Positions 15,563 to 24,897 of a DNA stretch of 58,813 bases are shown here, piece by piece. Under the pieces are notes generated by a model, which saw nothing but the letters and a program-made list of their open reading frames with translations, searched no databases and had not been told where the DNA came from. Origin of the DNA: an uncultured Oscillospiraceae bacterium (lineage in GTDB: Bacteria; Bacillota; Clostridia; Oscillospirales; Oscillospiraceae); the NCBI GenBank assembly GCA_910587285.1, contig CAJULM010000015.1, positions 1 to 58,813 of the forward strand, read 5' to 3'. The position numbers and the translations under genes are program-made. Every line of letters starts with the position of its first letter. Positions within the stretch are counted from its first letter, which is position 1.

Positions 15563-16945
15563 ATGTTGAAAAAGTTTTCCAACGGCTGTGTGCGGATTAT
15601 GAACCGCTGGCTGCCCGACCCGTTCCTGTTCGCCATCATCCTGACCATCGTGGTGTTTATCGCCGCCATGGCCAGCACCTGGCAGAACCCCATCGAACTG
15701 GTCTGGGCCTGGGCCGGCAAGGGCGGCTCCGGCGACGGTATGTGGGGCCTGCTGAGCTTCTCCATGCAGATGGCCCTGGTGCTGGTGCTGGGCTCCGCCC
15801 TGGCCTCCGCCAACGTCTGTAAGAAAATTCTCCGCTCCATCGCCGGTCTGGCCAAGAACAAGATGAGCGCCATCGTGGTTGTCACCGTGGTGTCCACCAT
15901 CTGCTGCTGGCTGAACTGGGGCTTCGGCCTGATCGTGGGCGCCCTGCTGGCCAAGGAAGTGGCCCGCCGCGTCCGTGACCTGGACTATCCCCTTCTCATC
16001 GCCTCCGCCTATTCCGGCTTCGTGATCTGGCACGCCGGCCTGTCCGGCTCCATCCCCCTGCAGATGGCCACCGGCAAGGAGTTCCTGGGCATCACCTATC
16101 AGGCCGACCTGACCCAGACCATCTTCCACCCCATGAACATTGTCATGTGCCTGTTGGTTCTGGTTGGCCTGCCCTTCCTGAACTACGCCATGCACCCAGA
16201 CAAGGACCACACCATCACCGTGGACCCCGCCCTGCTGGTGGATGAGAAGGAGAAGGAGTACAAGGTTGAGACTCCCGCCGAGAAGATCGAGCACAGCAAG
16301 ATTCTCTGGGCCATCATCCTCATCATGGGCTTTGCCTACATCGTGCTGTTCTTCATCCGCGTTGGCGCGGCGAAGCTGGATCTGAACGCCGTCAACGCCA
16401 TCTTCCTGTTCCTGGGCCTGCTGGCCCACGGCGACCTGCGCAAGTACGTGGACGCCATCGGCGAAGCCGCCGGCGGCGCGGCCGGCGTGCTGCTCCAGTT
16501 CCCCTTCTATGCCGGTATCATGGGCCTGATGGTGGCGCAGAACGCCGATGGCGTGTCTCTGGCCAAGATCATCGCCCAGTTCTTCACCGATATCTCCAAT
16601 GATATCACCTTCCCCATGCTGACCTTCCTGTCCGGCGGCATCATCAACTTCTTCGTGCCCTCCGGCGGCGGCCAGTGGGCGGTTCAGGGCCCCATCGTGA
16701 TGCCCGCCGCCACCGATATTGCCGCAAAGGCGGGAATCGACGCCGCCAACTACTATGGCCGCGCCGCCATGGGCATCGCCTGGGGCGACCAGTGGACCAA
16801 CATGATTCAGCCCTTCTGGGCTCTGCCCGCCCTGGGCGTGGCCGGCCTGAAGGCCAAGGACATCATGGGCTACCTGGTGGTCGTGCTGCTGTTCACCGGC
16901 CTCGTGGCAATCCTCGGCTTCCTTGGCTGGGGTCTGCTGTTCTAA
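15563..16945 (+). CDS. atoE: Short-chain fatty acid transporter, AtoE family
   Basis: A 460-residue polytopic protein of the AtoE family. It starts LKKFSNGCVRIMNRWLPDPFLFA and contains LNWGFGLIVGALLAKEVARR, FVIWHAGLSGSIPLQMATG, FFVPSGGGQWAVQGPI and AWGDQWTNMIQPFWALP, all typical family segments. It probably moves butyrate-like short-chain acids across the membrane, fitting a fermentative gut clostridium. It forms a single-gene unit with its own strong promoter and terminator; no CoA-transferase genes adjoin. Confidence 0.9.
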   Translation: MLKKFSNGCVRIMNRWLPDPFLFAIILTIVVFIAAMASTWQNPIELVWAWAGKGGSGDGMWGLLSFSMQMALVLVLGSALASANVCKKILRSIAGLAKNKMSAIVVVTVVSTICCWLNWGFGLIVGALLAKEVARRVRDLDYPLLIASAYSGFVIWHAGLSGSIPLQMATGKEFLGITYQADLTQTIFHPMNIVMCLLVLVGLPFLNYAMHPDKDHTITVDPALLVDEKEKEYKVETPAEKIEHSKILWAIILIMGFAYIVLFFIRVGAAKLDLNAVNAIFLFLGLLAHGDLRKYVDAIGEAAGGAAGVLLQFPFYAGIMGLMVAQNADGVSLAKIIAQFFTDISNDITFPMLTFLSGGIINFFVPSGGGQWAVQGPIVMPAATDIAAKAGIDAANYYGRAAMGIAWGDQWTNMIQPFWALPALGVAGLKAKDIMGYLVVVLLFTGLVAILGFLGWGLLF

Positions 16946-16980
16946 AGCCCCCTGTCCTTCCTTTCCGTGAATCCCCGAAA

Positions 16981-17010
16981 AAGCCCGCTCCAAACGGAGC
17001 GGGCTTTTTT
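16981..17010. terminator. Bidirectional terminator between atoE and the nuclease gene
   Basis: GCCCGCTCC (16983-16991) pairs with GGAGCGGGC (16996-17004) across an AAAC loop, followed by TTTTTT and preceded by an A run, so it can serve both convergent genes. Confidence 0.9.
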
Positions 17011-17015
17011 CGTCC

Positions 17016-17780
17016 TTATTTCATTTCCCAGCTCTCCCCGGTGGCGTAGTCGATGCCCACGCCCGGCTGGACGTTGTAGACATATACGTTAAAGCAGACG
17101 CCCTCCCCCTCGTCCTCCACGGAGAAGGCCTCCAGCTGAACGCCGCTGGCCACCAGGTTCGCCCCCTCAAAAACGGGCGTCACCCGGTAGAGCACATGGT
17201 TCCCTGTGTTCTCCACGTAATCGTCCACCATATTTTCAAAGGGGAGCATTCCCTCCACATTCATGTACCGGGTGCCGGTGATGAGGTTTTTCCGGTTGGC
17301 GTTCTCCCCCGCCAGCTGATAGCCGATGAGGTGGCAGCGGTTGTACAGGTATTTCCCGTCCACGCAGTCGTACTTCGCCGTCTGCCAGCCGGAGGGCTTC
17401 ACCTGCCCGATGTCCCCCCGGGGCTCGGTGGGCATAATCTCCAGGCAGATGTTGGCATAGGCCGGGCCGCACCGGCCCAGGGCGTCCAGCTCACTGTAGG
17501 TCTCAAACGCCTCAAGGGTCAGGTCCCCCGCGTCAAAGTCCGGCCAGTTGTCCTCCAACACCACATAGGGCTGGCCGGAATAGTCCGGGATGTCGTCCAT
17601 CACCACCGCCGCCGGCGGCTTCAGCCCCAGCTCCACCAGCAGGTTGTCCAGCGTCAGCGAGCCGTTGGCATACAGCCCGATTGCGGCCACTGCCACCGTT
17701 ATCACGATCACGGCCAGCAGGGCAATCAGCCGTTCCCGGCTGAGGCCCGCCTGCCGCCTTTTTCCCGTGCGGGCGCTCAT
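17016..17780 (-). CDS. Secreted or membrane-anchored DNA/RNA non-specific endonuclease
   Basis: 254 residues with a basic N-terminus and one membrane helix (ERLIALLAVIVITVAVAAIG, about 19-40). The nuclease region has the family pattern YNRCHLIGYQLAGE followed by NRKNLITGTRYMN, as in the EndA/streptococcal DNase group (His as base, Asn for metal). It would degrade extracellular nucleic acid at the cell surface. Last gene of the minus operon; its ATG overlaps the ligA stop (ATGA). The usual DRGH is YNRCHLIG in this subgroup. Confidence 0.85.
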   Translation of the reverse strand: MSARTGKRRQAGLSRERLIALLAVIVITVAVAAIGLYANGSLTLDNLLVELGLKPPAAVVMDDIPDYSGQPYVVLEDNWPDFDAGDLTLEAFETYSELDALGRCGPAYANICLEIMPTEPRGDIGQVKPSGWQTAKYDCVDGKYLYNRCHLIGYQLAGENANRKNLITGTRYMNVEGMLPFENMVDDYVENTGNHVLYRVTPVFEGANLVASGVQLEAFSVEDEGEGVCFNVYVYNVQPGVGIDYATGESWEMK

Positions 17781-19807
17781 GCTTCACCATCCCCTCTCAG
17801 CTGGGCCAGCAGCGCCGCTGCATCGCCCTCCCGCTCCCCCACCAGGGCCAGGAACTGCTCCTCGTTCAGCACGGGCACGCCCAGCTCCTGGGCCTTCCGC
17901 AGCTTGGAGCCGGCGGCCTCTCCCGCCACCACGCAGCCCGTTTTCTTGGACACGGAGCCGGACACCTTGGCCCCCAGGGCTTCCAGCTTCTCCCCCGCCT
18001 CCTTGCGGGAACAGCTGGACAGCTCCCCGGTGAGCACGAAGGTGAGCCCCGCCAGCTTGTCCCCCACCGGGGCGGAAAGGCTGTCCATATTCACCCCCGC
18101 CGCCTTCAGCGCGGCGATCAGGTGCTGGCTCTGGGGGGCCGCGAACCACTCCGTGAGATACCGGGCCGTAACCGCGCCCACGTCGTCCACGGCGGTGAGC
18201 TCCTCCTCCGTGGCCTGGGCCAGCCCGTCCAGAGAGCCAAACCGGGCGGCCAGAATCTTTCCCGCCTTCTGACCCACCTGGCGGATGCCGAAGGCAAACA
18301 GCAGCTTGGAGAGGTCGTTCTGCTTCGAGCGCTCAATGGCCGCCAGCAAATTGTCCGCCGACTTCTTTCCCATGCGCTCCAGCTTGGCCACCTCAGCCCG
18401 GTCCAGGCTGTAGAGATCGGCGGGCGTTTTCACCATTTCGGCGTTCACCAGCGCCTCCACCACCGCAGGGCCCAGGCCCTCGATGTCCATGGCGTCCCGG
18501 CTGGCAAAGTGGGTGAGGTTGCGCAGCAGCTGGGCCGGGCACTCCGCGCCGGTGCAGCGGATGTGGGCGCCCTCCTCGTCCCGGACCACCGCCGCGCCGC
18601 ACACCGGGCAGACCGGGGGTAGCAGATAGGGTGCGGTGTTGTCCGGCCGCTTCTCCTTCACCACCGACACGATCTCCGGGATGATCTCCCCCGCCTTCTG
18701 CACCACCACCGTGTCCCCGATGCGGATATCCTTCTCCGTGATGAAGTCCTGGTTGTGGAGGGTGGCGTTTGTCACCGTGGTGCCCGCCAGCCGCACCGGC
18801 GCCACCACCGCCTTGGGGGTGAGCACCCCCGTACGGCCCACCTGGACGATGATGTCCTCCACCACGCTCTCCTTCTGCTCCGGCGGGTATTTATACGCCG
18901 CGGCCCACTTGGGGAATTTGGCCGTTTCTCCAAGCATCTCCCGCTGTGCCAAGGAGTTTACCTTTACAACCGCGCCGTCAATGTCAAAGGGGTATTTTTC
19001 CCGCTCATCCCCCAGCTGGAAGATGGCGGACTGTACCTCCTCCATCCCCTGAAAACGCTGGTAGTCGATCACCTTGAAGCGCAGGGAGCGCAGCCAGTCC
19101 AGCTCCTCGCTGTCCGTCTCAAAGGGCGCGCGGTCCGTATACTGGACGTTGAACACCACCATATCCAGCCCCCGGGCGGCGGCCACCTTGGGGTCCAGCT
19201 GGCGGAGGCCCCCGGCCGCGGCGTTTCTGGGGTTGGCGAACAGCGCCTCCCCCCGCAGCTCCCGCGCATCGTTCAGCCGCTCAAAGGTCTTTCGGGGCAT
19301 ATACACCTCTCCTCGGACAATCAGGGTGCGGGGCGCGTTTTCCAGGCGAAGCGGAATGGATTTGATGGTGCGCACATTTTCCGTCACGTCCTCCCCCACC
19401 TCGCCCCGGCCCCGGGTGGCTCCCCGGACAAACACGCCGTTCTCATACTCCAGCGCCACTGAAAGCCCGTCTATCTTGGGCTCCAGCAGGTACTCCGGCT
19501 GCTGGGCGCTCTCCCGCACCCGCCGGTCGAAGTCCAGTAGCTCGTCAGGGGAAAATACGTCCTGAAGGCTTTTCAGCGGCACCCGGTGCACCACCTCCTG
19601 AAAGCTGTCCAGCGCCTCCCCGCCCACCCGCTGGGTGGGGGAATCCGGCGTCACCAGCTCCGGGTGGGCCCCCTCCAGGTCCTCCAACCGCCGCAGAAGC
19701 CGGTCGTACTCCATGTCGGAGATGGTGGGCGCGTCCAGCACATAATATCGGTAGTTGTGCTCGTTCAGGTCTGCCCGCAGCTGCGCGGCCTGGGTTCTGA
19801 TGTCCAT
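17777..19807 (-). CDS. ligA: NAD-dependent DNA ligase
   Basis: 676 residues, standard for LigA. Domain Ia (NYRYYVLDAPTISDMEYD), adenylation lysine in EPKIDGLSV (Lys111), OB fold, zinc finger CPVCGA...CTGAECPAQ, helix-hairpin-helix repeats and a C-terminal BRCT domain (LAGLTFVLTGELSSCSR onward). It seals Okazaki fragments and repair nicks. It begins 2 bases from the yunB stop and overlaps the nuclease gene downstream, so it is part of the murD-M42-yunB transcript unit. Confidence 0.97.
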   Translation of the reverse strand: MDIRTQAAQLRADLNEHNYRYYVLDAPTISDMEYDRLLRRLEDLEGAHPELVTPDSPTQRVGGEALDSFQEVVHRVPLKSLQDVFSPDELLDFDRRVRESAQQPEYLLEPKIDGLSVALEYENGVFVRGATRGRGEVGEDVTENVRTIKSIPLRLENAPRTLIVRGEVYMPRKTFERLNDARELRGEALFANPRNAAAGGLRQLDPKVAAARGLDMVVFNVQYTDRAPFETDSEELDWLRSLRFKVIDYQRFQGMEEVQSAIFQLGDEREKYPFDIDGAVVKVNSLAQREMLGETAKFPKWAAAYKYPPEQKESVVEDIIVQVGRTGVLTPKAVVAPVRLAGTTVTNATLHNQDFITEKDIRIGDTVVVQKAGEIIPEIVSVVKEKRPDNTAPYLLPPVCPVCGAAVVRDEEGAHIRCTGAECPAQLLRNLTHFASRDAMDIEGLGPAVVEALVNAEMVKTPADLYSLDRAEVAKLERMGKKSADNLLAAIERSKQNDLSKLLFAFGIRQVGQKAGKILAARFGSLDGLAQATEEELTAVDDVGAVTARYLTEWFAAPQSQHLIAALKAAGVNMDSLSAPVGDKLAGLTFVLTGELSSCSRKEAGEKLEALGAKVSGSVSKKTGCVVAGEAAGSKLRKAQELGVPVLNEEQFLALVGEREGDAAALLAQLRGDGEA

Positions 19808-19808
19808 G

Positions 19809-20474
19809 TCAGCCGTTCCCCTTTTCCAGATTCAAATAGGTATCGGGCGTCTCGCCCACAATCACGGTCTCCGCCACGCAGACTGTGCTGCTCACCGACA
19901 CGGGGAGCACTTCTCCCGGCAAAAACAGGTATACCGTGGCTAAAATCTTTAAATTTACCTGATGAAGCGTCTGATTCACCCCGGCGGAGGTGAACAGATT
20001 TTCATAGTCCGCCGTGACCTCTCCCACCGAGTCCACCCGCACCCGCACCGACGGCCCCGCGCCGGACAGCAGGGGCTGCCCGGTCAGCGTCCCCAGCGGC
20101 ACGCCCAGCTCGTCGCTGTCCAGAGCGCTCAGCCGCCGGGCAACGGCCTCCACCACCTGGCGCTTAAAACGGCTGTTGGCCGCGGTGTTGCTGGTCATGG
20201 AGGCGACCTTCCCTGCCCCGTCCCGCTCTATGGTGATAAAATCGGCGTAGCTCAAGCCCTGTTGCTGAAGGCAGTTGTCCACGGCGGCGTCAATGGCCTG
20301 GGTCATCAGATTTTTTGCCTGGCTGGACGCCGCCGCCGTCAAAACCGGGTGCAGCCGCACGTTCACCATATGCAAAAGCACACAGGCCAGCGCCGCCGCC
20401 ACCCCAAGGGGCAGCGCCGCCGGAAGGCTTCTCCGGCGCAGCATTACAATCAAGCGTTTAGCCTTTACACCCAT
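19809..20474 (-). CDS. yunB: Sporulation protein YunB
   Basis: 221 residues with an N-terminal membrane helix (PAALPLGVAAALACVLLHMV) and the YunB-type ectodomain: QAKNLMTQAIDAAVDNCL, VPLGTLTGQPLLSGAGP and GVNQTLHQVNLKILATVYLFLPG. YunB is a sigma-E regulon forespore engulfment-stage protein in Bacillus; its molecular role is unclear. It supports the organism being a spore former. It lies directly before ligA. Confidence 0.88.
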   Translation of the reverse strand: MGVKAKRLIVMLRRRSLPAALPLGVAAALACVLLHMVNVRLHPVLTAAASSQAKNLMTQAIDAAVDNCLQQQGLSYADFITIERDGAGKVASMTSNTAANSRFKRQVVEAVARRLSALDSDELGVPLGTLTGQPLLSGAGPSVRVRVDSVGEVTADYENLFTSAGVNQTLHQVNLKILATVYLFLPGEVLPVSVSSTVCVAETVIVGETPDTYLNLEKGNG

Positions 20475-20524
20475 ACAGCCACCCCCCCATGGGCTACTGT
20501 ATGCGCGGGACGGCTCGGCCTATG

Positions 20525-21793
20525 TCACTCCCGGCCGCGCAGAAGCTCCTCCGCCGCCAGCAGGACGCCCGCCTTGCCCGACTCGTAGGTGAGCCCGCCC
20601 TGGAGGTACACCGTATACGGCTCCCGCATGGGCGCGTCGGCGGACAGCTCAATGGACGCGCCCTGGATAAACGCCCCCGCCGCCATAATCACCGGGCAGT
20701 CGTACCCCGGCATATCCCAGGGCTCCGGCGTGACGTAGGAGTCCACCGGCGCGCCGGACTGGATGCCCTTGCAGAACCGCTTCACCGCCTCCGGCCCGCC
20801 CAGGTGAATCATCTGGATGATGTCATGGCGCGGCTCGTCGGACCGGGGCTGGGCCTCATACCCCAGCAGCTCCATGATCCTGGCGGCAAACACGGCGGTC
20901 TTCACCGCCTGGGCCACCGTATGGGGGGCCAGGAACAGCCCCTGGTACAGCAGGCGGTTGTTGCCCAGGGTGGCCCCGCACTCCCTGCCGATGCCCGGAC
21001 AGGTCAGGCGCATGGCCGCCCCCTCCACCAAATCCCGCCGCCCGGCGATATACGCCCCCGTGGGGGCCAGCCCCCCGCCGGGATTTTTGATGAGGGAGCC
21101 CACCACCAGGTCCGCCCCCACGTGGGTGGGCTCCCGCTCCTCTACAAACTCTCCGTAGCAGTTGTCCACTAAAATGGCGGCATTTTGGTTGTTTTTCCGC
21201 ACAATGGCGCACAGTTCCCCGATCTCGTCCACCGACAGAGAGGCCCGGGTGGCGTACCCCTTGGAGCGCTGGATGAGCACCGCCTTCACCCTGGGGTCCC
21301 GCACCGCCTCCGCCAGCCCCGCCGGGTCGGGGGCGTCGTTCACCAGCTCCACCTGTCGGTACTCCACGCCGTAGTCCTTCAGCGAGCCGTGGCCCTTGTC
21401 CGCAGCCCCCACCACGCCCAGCAGGGTGTCGTAGGGCGCGCCCACGGCGGACACCAGCACGTCCCCCGCCCTCAGCGCCCCGAACAGGGCGCAGACGATG
21501 GCGTGGGTGCCGTTGACAAATTGCAGGCGCACCAGCGCGTCCTGGGTCCCGAACAGGTCAGCGTAAATCTCGTCCAGCTTGTCCCGGCCCAAATCGTCAT
21601 AGCCGTAGCCGGTGGTGCCGGCAAAATAGCTCTCCGCCACCCGGTGCTTCTGGAACGCCGCCAGCACCCGCCGGGTGTTGGCGTGGGCCACGGCGTCAAT
21701 GCGGGCAAACTGCTCCGCCACGTCCCGCTCCGCCTGCCGCGCCAGCTGGTCCGCCCGCTCCGATATCTGTAACGTTAAAGTTTCCATTGACAT
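20525..21793 (-). CDS. PLP-dependent methionine gamma-lyase / aluminum resistance family protein
   Basis: 422 residues of the family often named aluminum resistance protein (Met_gamma_lyase). Recognised by TGYGYDDLGRDKLDEIYADLFG, LVRLQFVNGTHAI, the PLP-lysine region SLIKNPGGGLAP and RSKGYATR. It is probably a cystathionine beta-lyase/methionine gamma-lyase-like enzyme; the substrate is not established. The start at 21793 follows GAGGAAAG. It lies between yunB and the M42 peptidases on the minus strand. Confidence 0.85.
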   Translation of the reverse strand: MSMETLTLQISERADQLARQAERDVAEQFARIDAVAHANTRRVLAAFQKHRVAESYFAGTTGYGYDDLGRDKLDEIYADLFGTQDALVRLQFVNGTHAIVCALFGALRAGDVLVSAVGAPYDTLLGVVGAADKGHGSLKDYGVEYRQVELVNDAPDPAGLAEAVRDPRVKAVLIQRSKGYATRASLSVDEIGELCAIVRKNNQNAAILVDNCYGEFVEEREPTHVGADLVVGSLIKNPGGGLAPTGAYIAGRRDLVEGAAMRLTCPGIGRECGATLGNNRLLYQGLFLAPHTVAQAVKTAVFAARIMELLGYEAQPRSDEPRHDIIQMIHLGGPEAVKRFCKGIQSGAPVDSYVTPEPWDMPGYDCPVIMAAGAFIQGASIELSADAPMREPYTVYLQGGLTYESGKAGVLLAAEELLRGRE

Positions 21794-21812
21794 ATTCCGC
21801 TTTCCTCTGATG

Positions 21813-22811
21813 TCACCGCTCCAGCTTGCAGCCGGCGAAGGCGGCGGTCAGCCGGGCGCAGGCCTCCACATCCCCCCAGTCCGCCATCTCCACCGGGGTG
21901 TGGATATAGCGGCAGGGGATGGAAATCCCGCCGGTATACACCCCCGCCCGGGTCTGGTGAATGGGCCCCGCGTCGGTGCCGCCCCGCCTGGAGACGCTGC
22001 GCTGGGCGGCGATGCCCTGCTCCCGGGCCAGCGCCTCCAGCCGCGCCACCATCTCCGGGTGGCAGATCACCGAGTGGTCCATCACGTTGATGGCCGCGCC
22101 CTTGCCGCACAGGGCAGTGACCTGGTGGTTGGCCCCCGGCACGTCGTCCGTGCCGCACACGTCCACCGCCACGCCGTAGTCCGGGTCGATGGCCCAGGCG
22201 GCGGTTTTGGCCCCCCGGGTGCCCACCTCCTCCTGGGCGGAGAAGACGAAATACAGGTCGTTGTCCGTTTTTTCCAGCCGCTCCATGGCCATGAGCAGCA
22301 CCAGGCAGGCGATGCGGTCGTCCAGATAGGGGGAGATCACCCGGTTCCCCGCCGTCCGGGTGGGCGTGTCGTACACCATCGCGTCCCCCACCTGCACCAG
22401 CTTCTTGGCCTCCTCCCCGTCCGCCGCGCCGATGTCCACCACCAGGTCGGCGGCCTTCAGCTTGGCCAGGTCGGCGTCCGCGGCCGCACAGAGCAGGCCC
22501 TTCGCGCCGTTTCGGAACCGCAGCGGGGTGTACAGCGCCCGCGCCGCGCTCACGCCGCCCAGCGGCCCCACATGGACATACCCCTTCTCGTCGATGTGGG
22601 TGGCCACCAGCCCGATGGAGTCCATGTGGGCGGAGAACATCACCCTGGGGCCGCTCCCCTTCCGGTGGCAAATCAGGTTTCCCATCACGTCCCGGGAGAT
22701 TTCGTCCACATAGGGCGCGGCCAGCTTCTCAATCAGCGCGGCGGCCTCCTCCTCGCAGCCCGAGGGGCCAAAGGCGGCCGCAAGCTGCGTCAGCGTTTTC
22801 ATCATATCCAT
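21813..22811 (-). CDS. M42 family glutamyl/deblocking aminopeptidase (third of three)
   Basis: 332 residues. Metal-ligand motifs of M42 enzymes are in place: FSAHMDSIG, YLDDRIACLVLL, FSAQEEVGTRGA, VDVCGTDD and RYIHTPVEM. These cytoplasmic dodecameric enzymes trim peptides, releasing N-terminal residues. AGGAGG precedes the ATG. It lies 15 bases after another M42 gene. Confidence 0.92.
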   Translation of the reverse strand: MDMMKTLTQLAAAFGPSGCEEEAAALIEKLAAPYVDEISRDVMGNLICHRKGSGPRVMFSAHMDSIGLVATHIDEKGYVHVGPLGGVSAARALYTPLRFRNGAKGLLCAAADADLAKLKAADLVVDIGAADGEEAKKLVQVGDAMVYDTPTRTAGNRVISPYLDDRIACLVLLMAMERLEKTDNDLYFVFSAQEEVGTRGAKTAAWAIDPDYGVAVDVCGTDDVPGANHQVTALCGKGAAINVMDHSVICHPEMVARLEALAREQGIAAQRSVSRRGGTDAGPIHQTRAGVYTGGISIPCRYIHTPVEMADWGDVEACARLTAAFAGCKLER

Positions 22812-22826
22812 GTCAAATTCCTCCTG

Positions 22827-23849
22827 TCAGGCCTGGGCAACGGCCTGTATCAATTTCCGGGCCAGCGCCAGCATCTGCTCCGCGTCGGAGATGCTGCACA
22901 CGCTGTTGGGGGCGTGGAGATAGCGCACGGCCGCCGAAATTCCAGTCACCCGCACCCCCGCTTTGGTGCGCTGGACGGCCCCGCCGTCGGTGCCGCCGGA
23001 CAGATAGTGCTTCATCTGCCAGGGGATGCCGTCTTTCTCCGCCAGCTCCCGCAGCAGCTCAAACAGACCCCGGTCGTAGATGGTCCCGCCGTCCATCCAG
23101 GACAGCACCGGGCCCTTTCCCGGCCAGCACACCTGCCGGTCCGGCTCCAGAGCGGGCACGTCGGCGGCGGTGGTGCCCTCCAACACCAGGGCGATCTCAG
23201 GCGTCACGGAGAAGGCGGCCCCAAAGGCGCCCCGGGTGCCCACCTCCTCCATGGCGGTGAACACGAAGGTGCAGTCCATGGGCAGCTCCTCCTCCAGCAG
23301 CTTCACCATCACGGCGCAGCCCACCCGGTCGTCAATGGCCTTGGCCTTGAGCAGCCCCTCGCCAAACTCCACCGCGTCGCTGACAAAGGTGCACACGTCC
23401 CCCGGCTCCACCTGGGCCAGCGCCTCCTCCTTGTCCTTGGCGCCGATGTCGATATACAGATCGGTGAGCTTGGGCACCTTTTTGCGCTCCTCCGCGGTGG
23501 TCAGGTGGATGGCCTTCAGGCCGATGATGCCGGGGATTTTCCGCTCCCCCACCTCCACCTGCTTTCCCAGCAGAATCCGGCGGTCAATGCCGCCCACGCA
23601 GCCGAATTTCAGATAGCCCTCCTCCGTCACCGACTTCACCATCAGGCCCACCTCGTCCATGTGGGCGCACAGCATCAGCTTGTTCCCGGCGGCCTTTGCC
23701 CCCCGCTTGAACACAATCAGGTTTCCCAGGGCGTCCATCTCCACGCGGTCGGCGTGGGGCTCCACCCGCTGCCGGATATAGTCCCGCACCGGGTCCTCCC
23801 AGGAGGATACGCCGGAAAGGCCGCACAGCGTTTTCAGCGTCTCAATCAT
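22827..23849 (-). CDS. M42 family aminopeptidase (second of three)
   Basis: 340 residues from the ATG at 23849, which overlaps the stop of the upstream paralogue; the longer in-frame start at 23912 lies deep inside that gene and is rejected. Motifs: LCAHMDEVGLMVK, KAIDDRVGCAV, FTAMEEVGTRGA, LVLEGTTAAD and RYLHAPNSV. The fourth metal position reads E-G-T instead of the more usual D, a known variation in the family. Likely peptide trimming with different specificity from its neighbours. Confidence 0.92.
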   Translation of the reverse strand: MIETLKTLCGLSGVSSWEDPVRDYIRQRVEPHADRVEMDALGNLIVFKRGAKAAGNKLMLCAHMDEVGLMVKSVTEEGYLKFGCVGGIDRRILLGKQVEVGERKIPGIIGLKAIHLTTAEERKKVPKLTDLYIDIGAKDKEEALAQVEPGDVCTFVSDAVEFGEGLLKAKAIDDRVGCAVMVKLLEEELPMDCTFVFTAMEEVGTRGAFGAAFSVTPEIALVLEGTTAADVPALEPDRQVCWPGKGPVLSWMDGGTIYDRGLFELLRELAEKDGIPWQMKHYLSGGTDGGAVQRTKAGVRVTGISAAVRYLHAPNSVCSISDAEQMLALARKLIQAVAQA

Positions 23850-24879
23850 GGCTCGCGCCCTCCTTTCCCAAAGCTTCCGCAAAGGCGGCCAGCAGCCGGG
23901 CGGTGTCCTCAATGTCGCTGCGCTGGACCACCTCCACGGGGGTGTGCATATACTTCAGCGGGATGGACACCACGGCGGTGGCAATCCCCTCGTTGGCCAC
24001 CTGCATGGGCCAGCCGTTGGTGCCGGAGTTTCCCGTCATGACCTCCTTCTGCACCGGCAGGTTCAGCTGCGCCGCCCGGTCCAGCAGCTCCCGGGTCATC
24101 CAGCGGGTGCAGTTGGGGCCGACGCCCACCGTGGGGCCAGCCCCCAGGGGAAAGGTCTCGTCCTTGGCTGCGTCGGGCGTCCTGCCGTGGGTGACGTCCA
24201 CCGCCACGCAGAAGTCGGGCGCAATCGCCTGCGCGCCCACCTTGGCCCCCGCGCCCCCCGTCTCCTCGCACACGCTGCCCAGGATATACAGGTCCACGTC
24301 CAGCTCCCTGCCCCGGAGCAGCTCCGCCGCCCCCAGCAGGGCGGCAAAGCAGGCCCGGTCGTCCAGGGCCTTGCCGCACAGCTGCCGCTCCCCCAGGGGG
24401 AAGAAGCCCGCCCGGTACGCCACCGGTGTCCCCAGGGGGACGCGCTTCTCCGCCTCCTCCTGGCTCAGCCCCACGTCGATGAACAGCTCCTCCATCTTCG
24501 GGGCCTTCTCCCGGTCCTCCGGCGAGAGCACGTGGGGGGGCAGACAGGCCACCACCCCCAGCATGGGCGGCTGGGTGAGCACCGTCACCTCCCGGTCGGG
24601 CAGCATCCGGGCGTCCACTCCGATGGCCGCGAAGTGGAGAAAGCCCTGCTCAATCCCTGTAACCGTCAGCCCGACCTCGTCCAAATGGGCGTCTAACAGC
24701 AGCTTTTCCGCCCCCGGCCTGCCGCAGCGGCGCACCCCCACGAGGTTGCCCAGCCGGTCGGTCCACACCTGGTCCATCAGCGGCTCCAGCAGCTCCCTGG
24801 CCGCCTGGGCCACCGGGCGCTCAAAGCCGGAGGGGCCGCTCAGCGTACACAGCCGCTCTAATATCCGTTCGATTTCCAC
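23842..24879 (-). CDS. M42 family aminopeptidase (first of three)
   Basis: 345 residues, GTG start at 24879. Motifs: LDAHLDEVGLTVT, KALDDRACFAALLGA, SVCEETGGAGAKVG, VDVTHGRTPD and KYMHTPVEV. First of three tandem paralogues, directly downstream of murD (18-base gap). The E-E pair reads CEETGGAGAKVG, unlike the EEVGTRGA of the other two, so the paralogues are well diverged. Confidence 0.92.
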   Translation of the reverse strand: MEIERILERLCTLSGPSGFERPVAQAARELLEPLMDQVWTDRLGNLVGVRRCGRPGAEKLLLDAHLDEVGLTVTGIEQGFLHFAAIGVDARMLPDREVTVLTQPPMLGVVACLPPHVLSPEDREKAPKMEELFIDVGLSQEEAEKRVPLGTPVAYRAGFFPLGERQLCGKALDDRACFAALLGAAELLRGRELDVDLYILGSVCEETGGAGAKVGAQAIAPDFCVAVDVTHGRTPDAAKDETFPLGAGPTVGVGPNCTRWMTRELLDRAAQLNLPVQKEVMTGNSGTNGWPMQVANEGIATAVVSIPLKYMHTPVEVVQRSDIEDTARLLAAFAEALGKEGASHD

Positions 24880-24897
24880 CGTTACATTGCTCCTTTT

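Noticed and set aside
21675..24041. 788-codon plus-strand frame
   Set aside because: Antisense to well-supported M42 genes; composition dominated by His, Gly, Arg and Pro.
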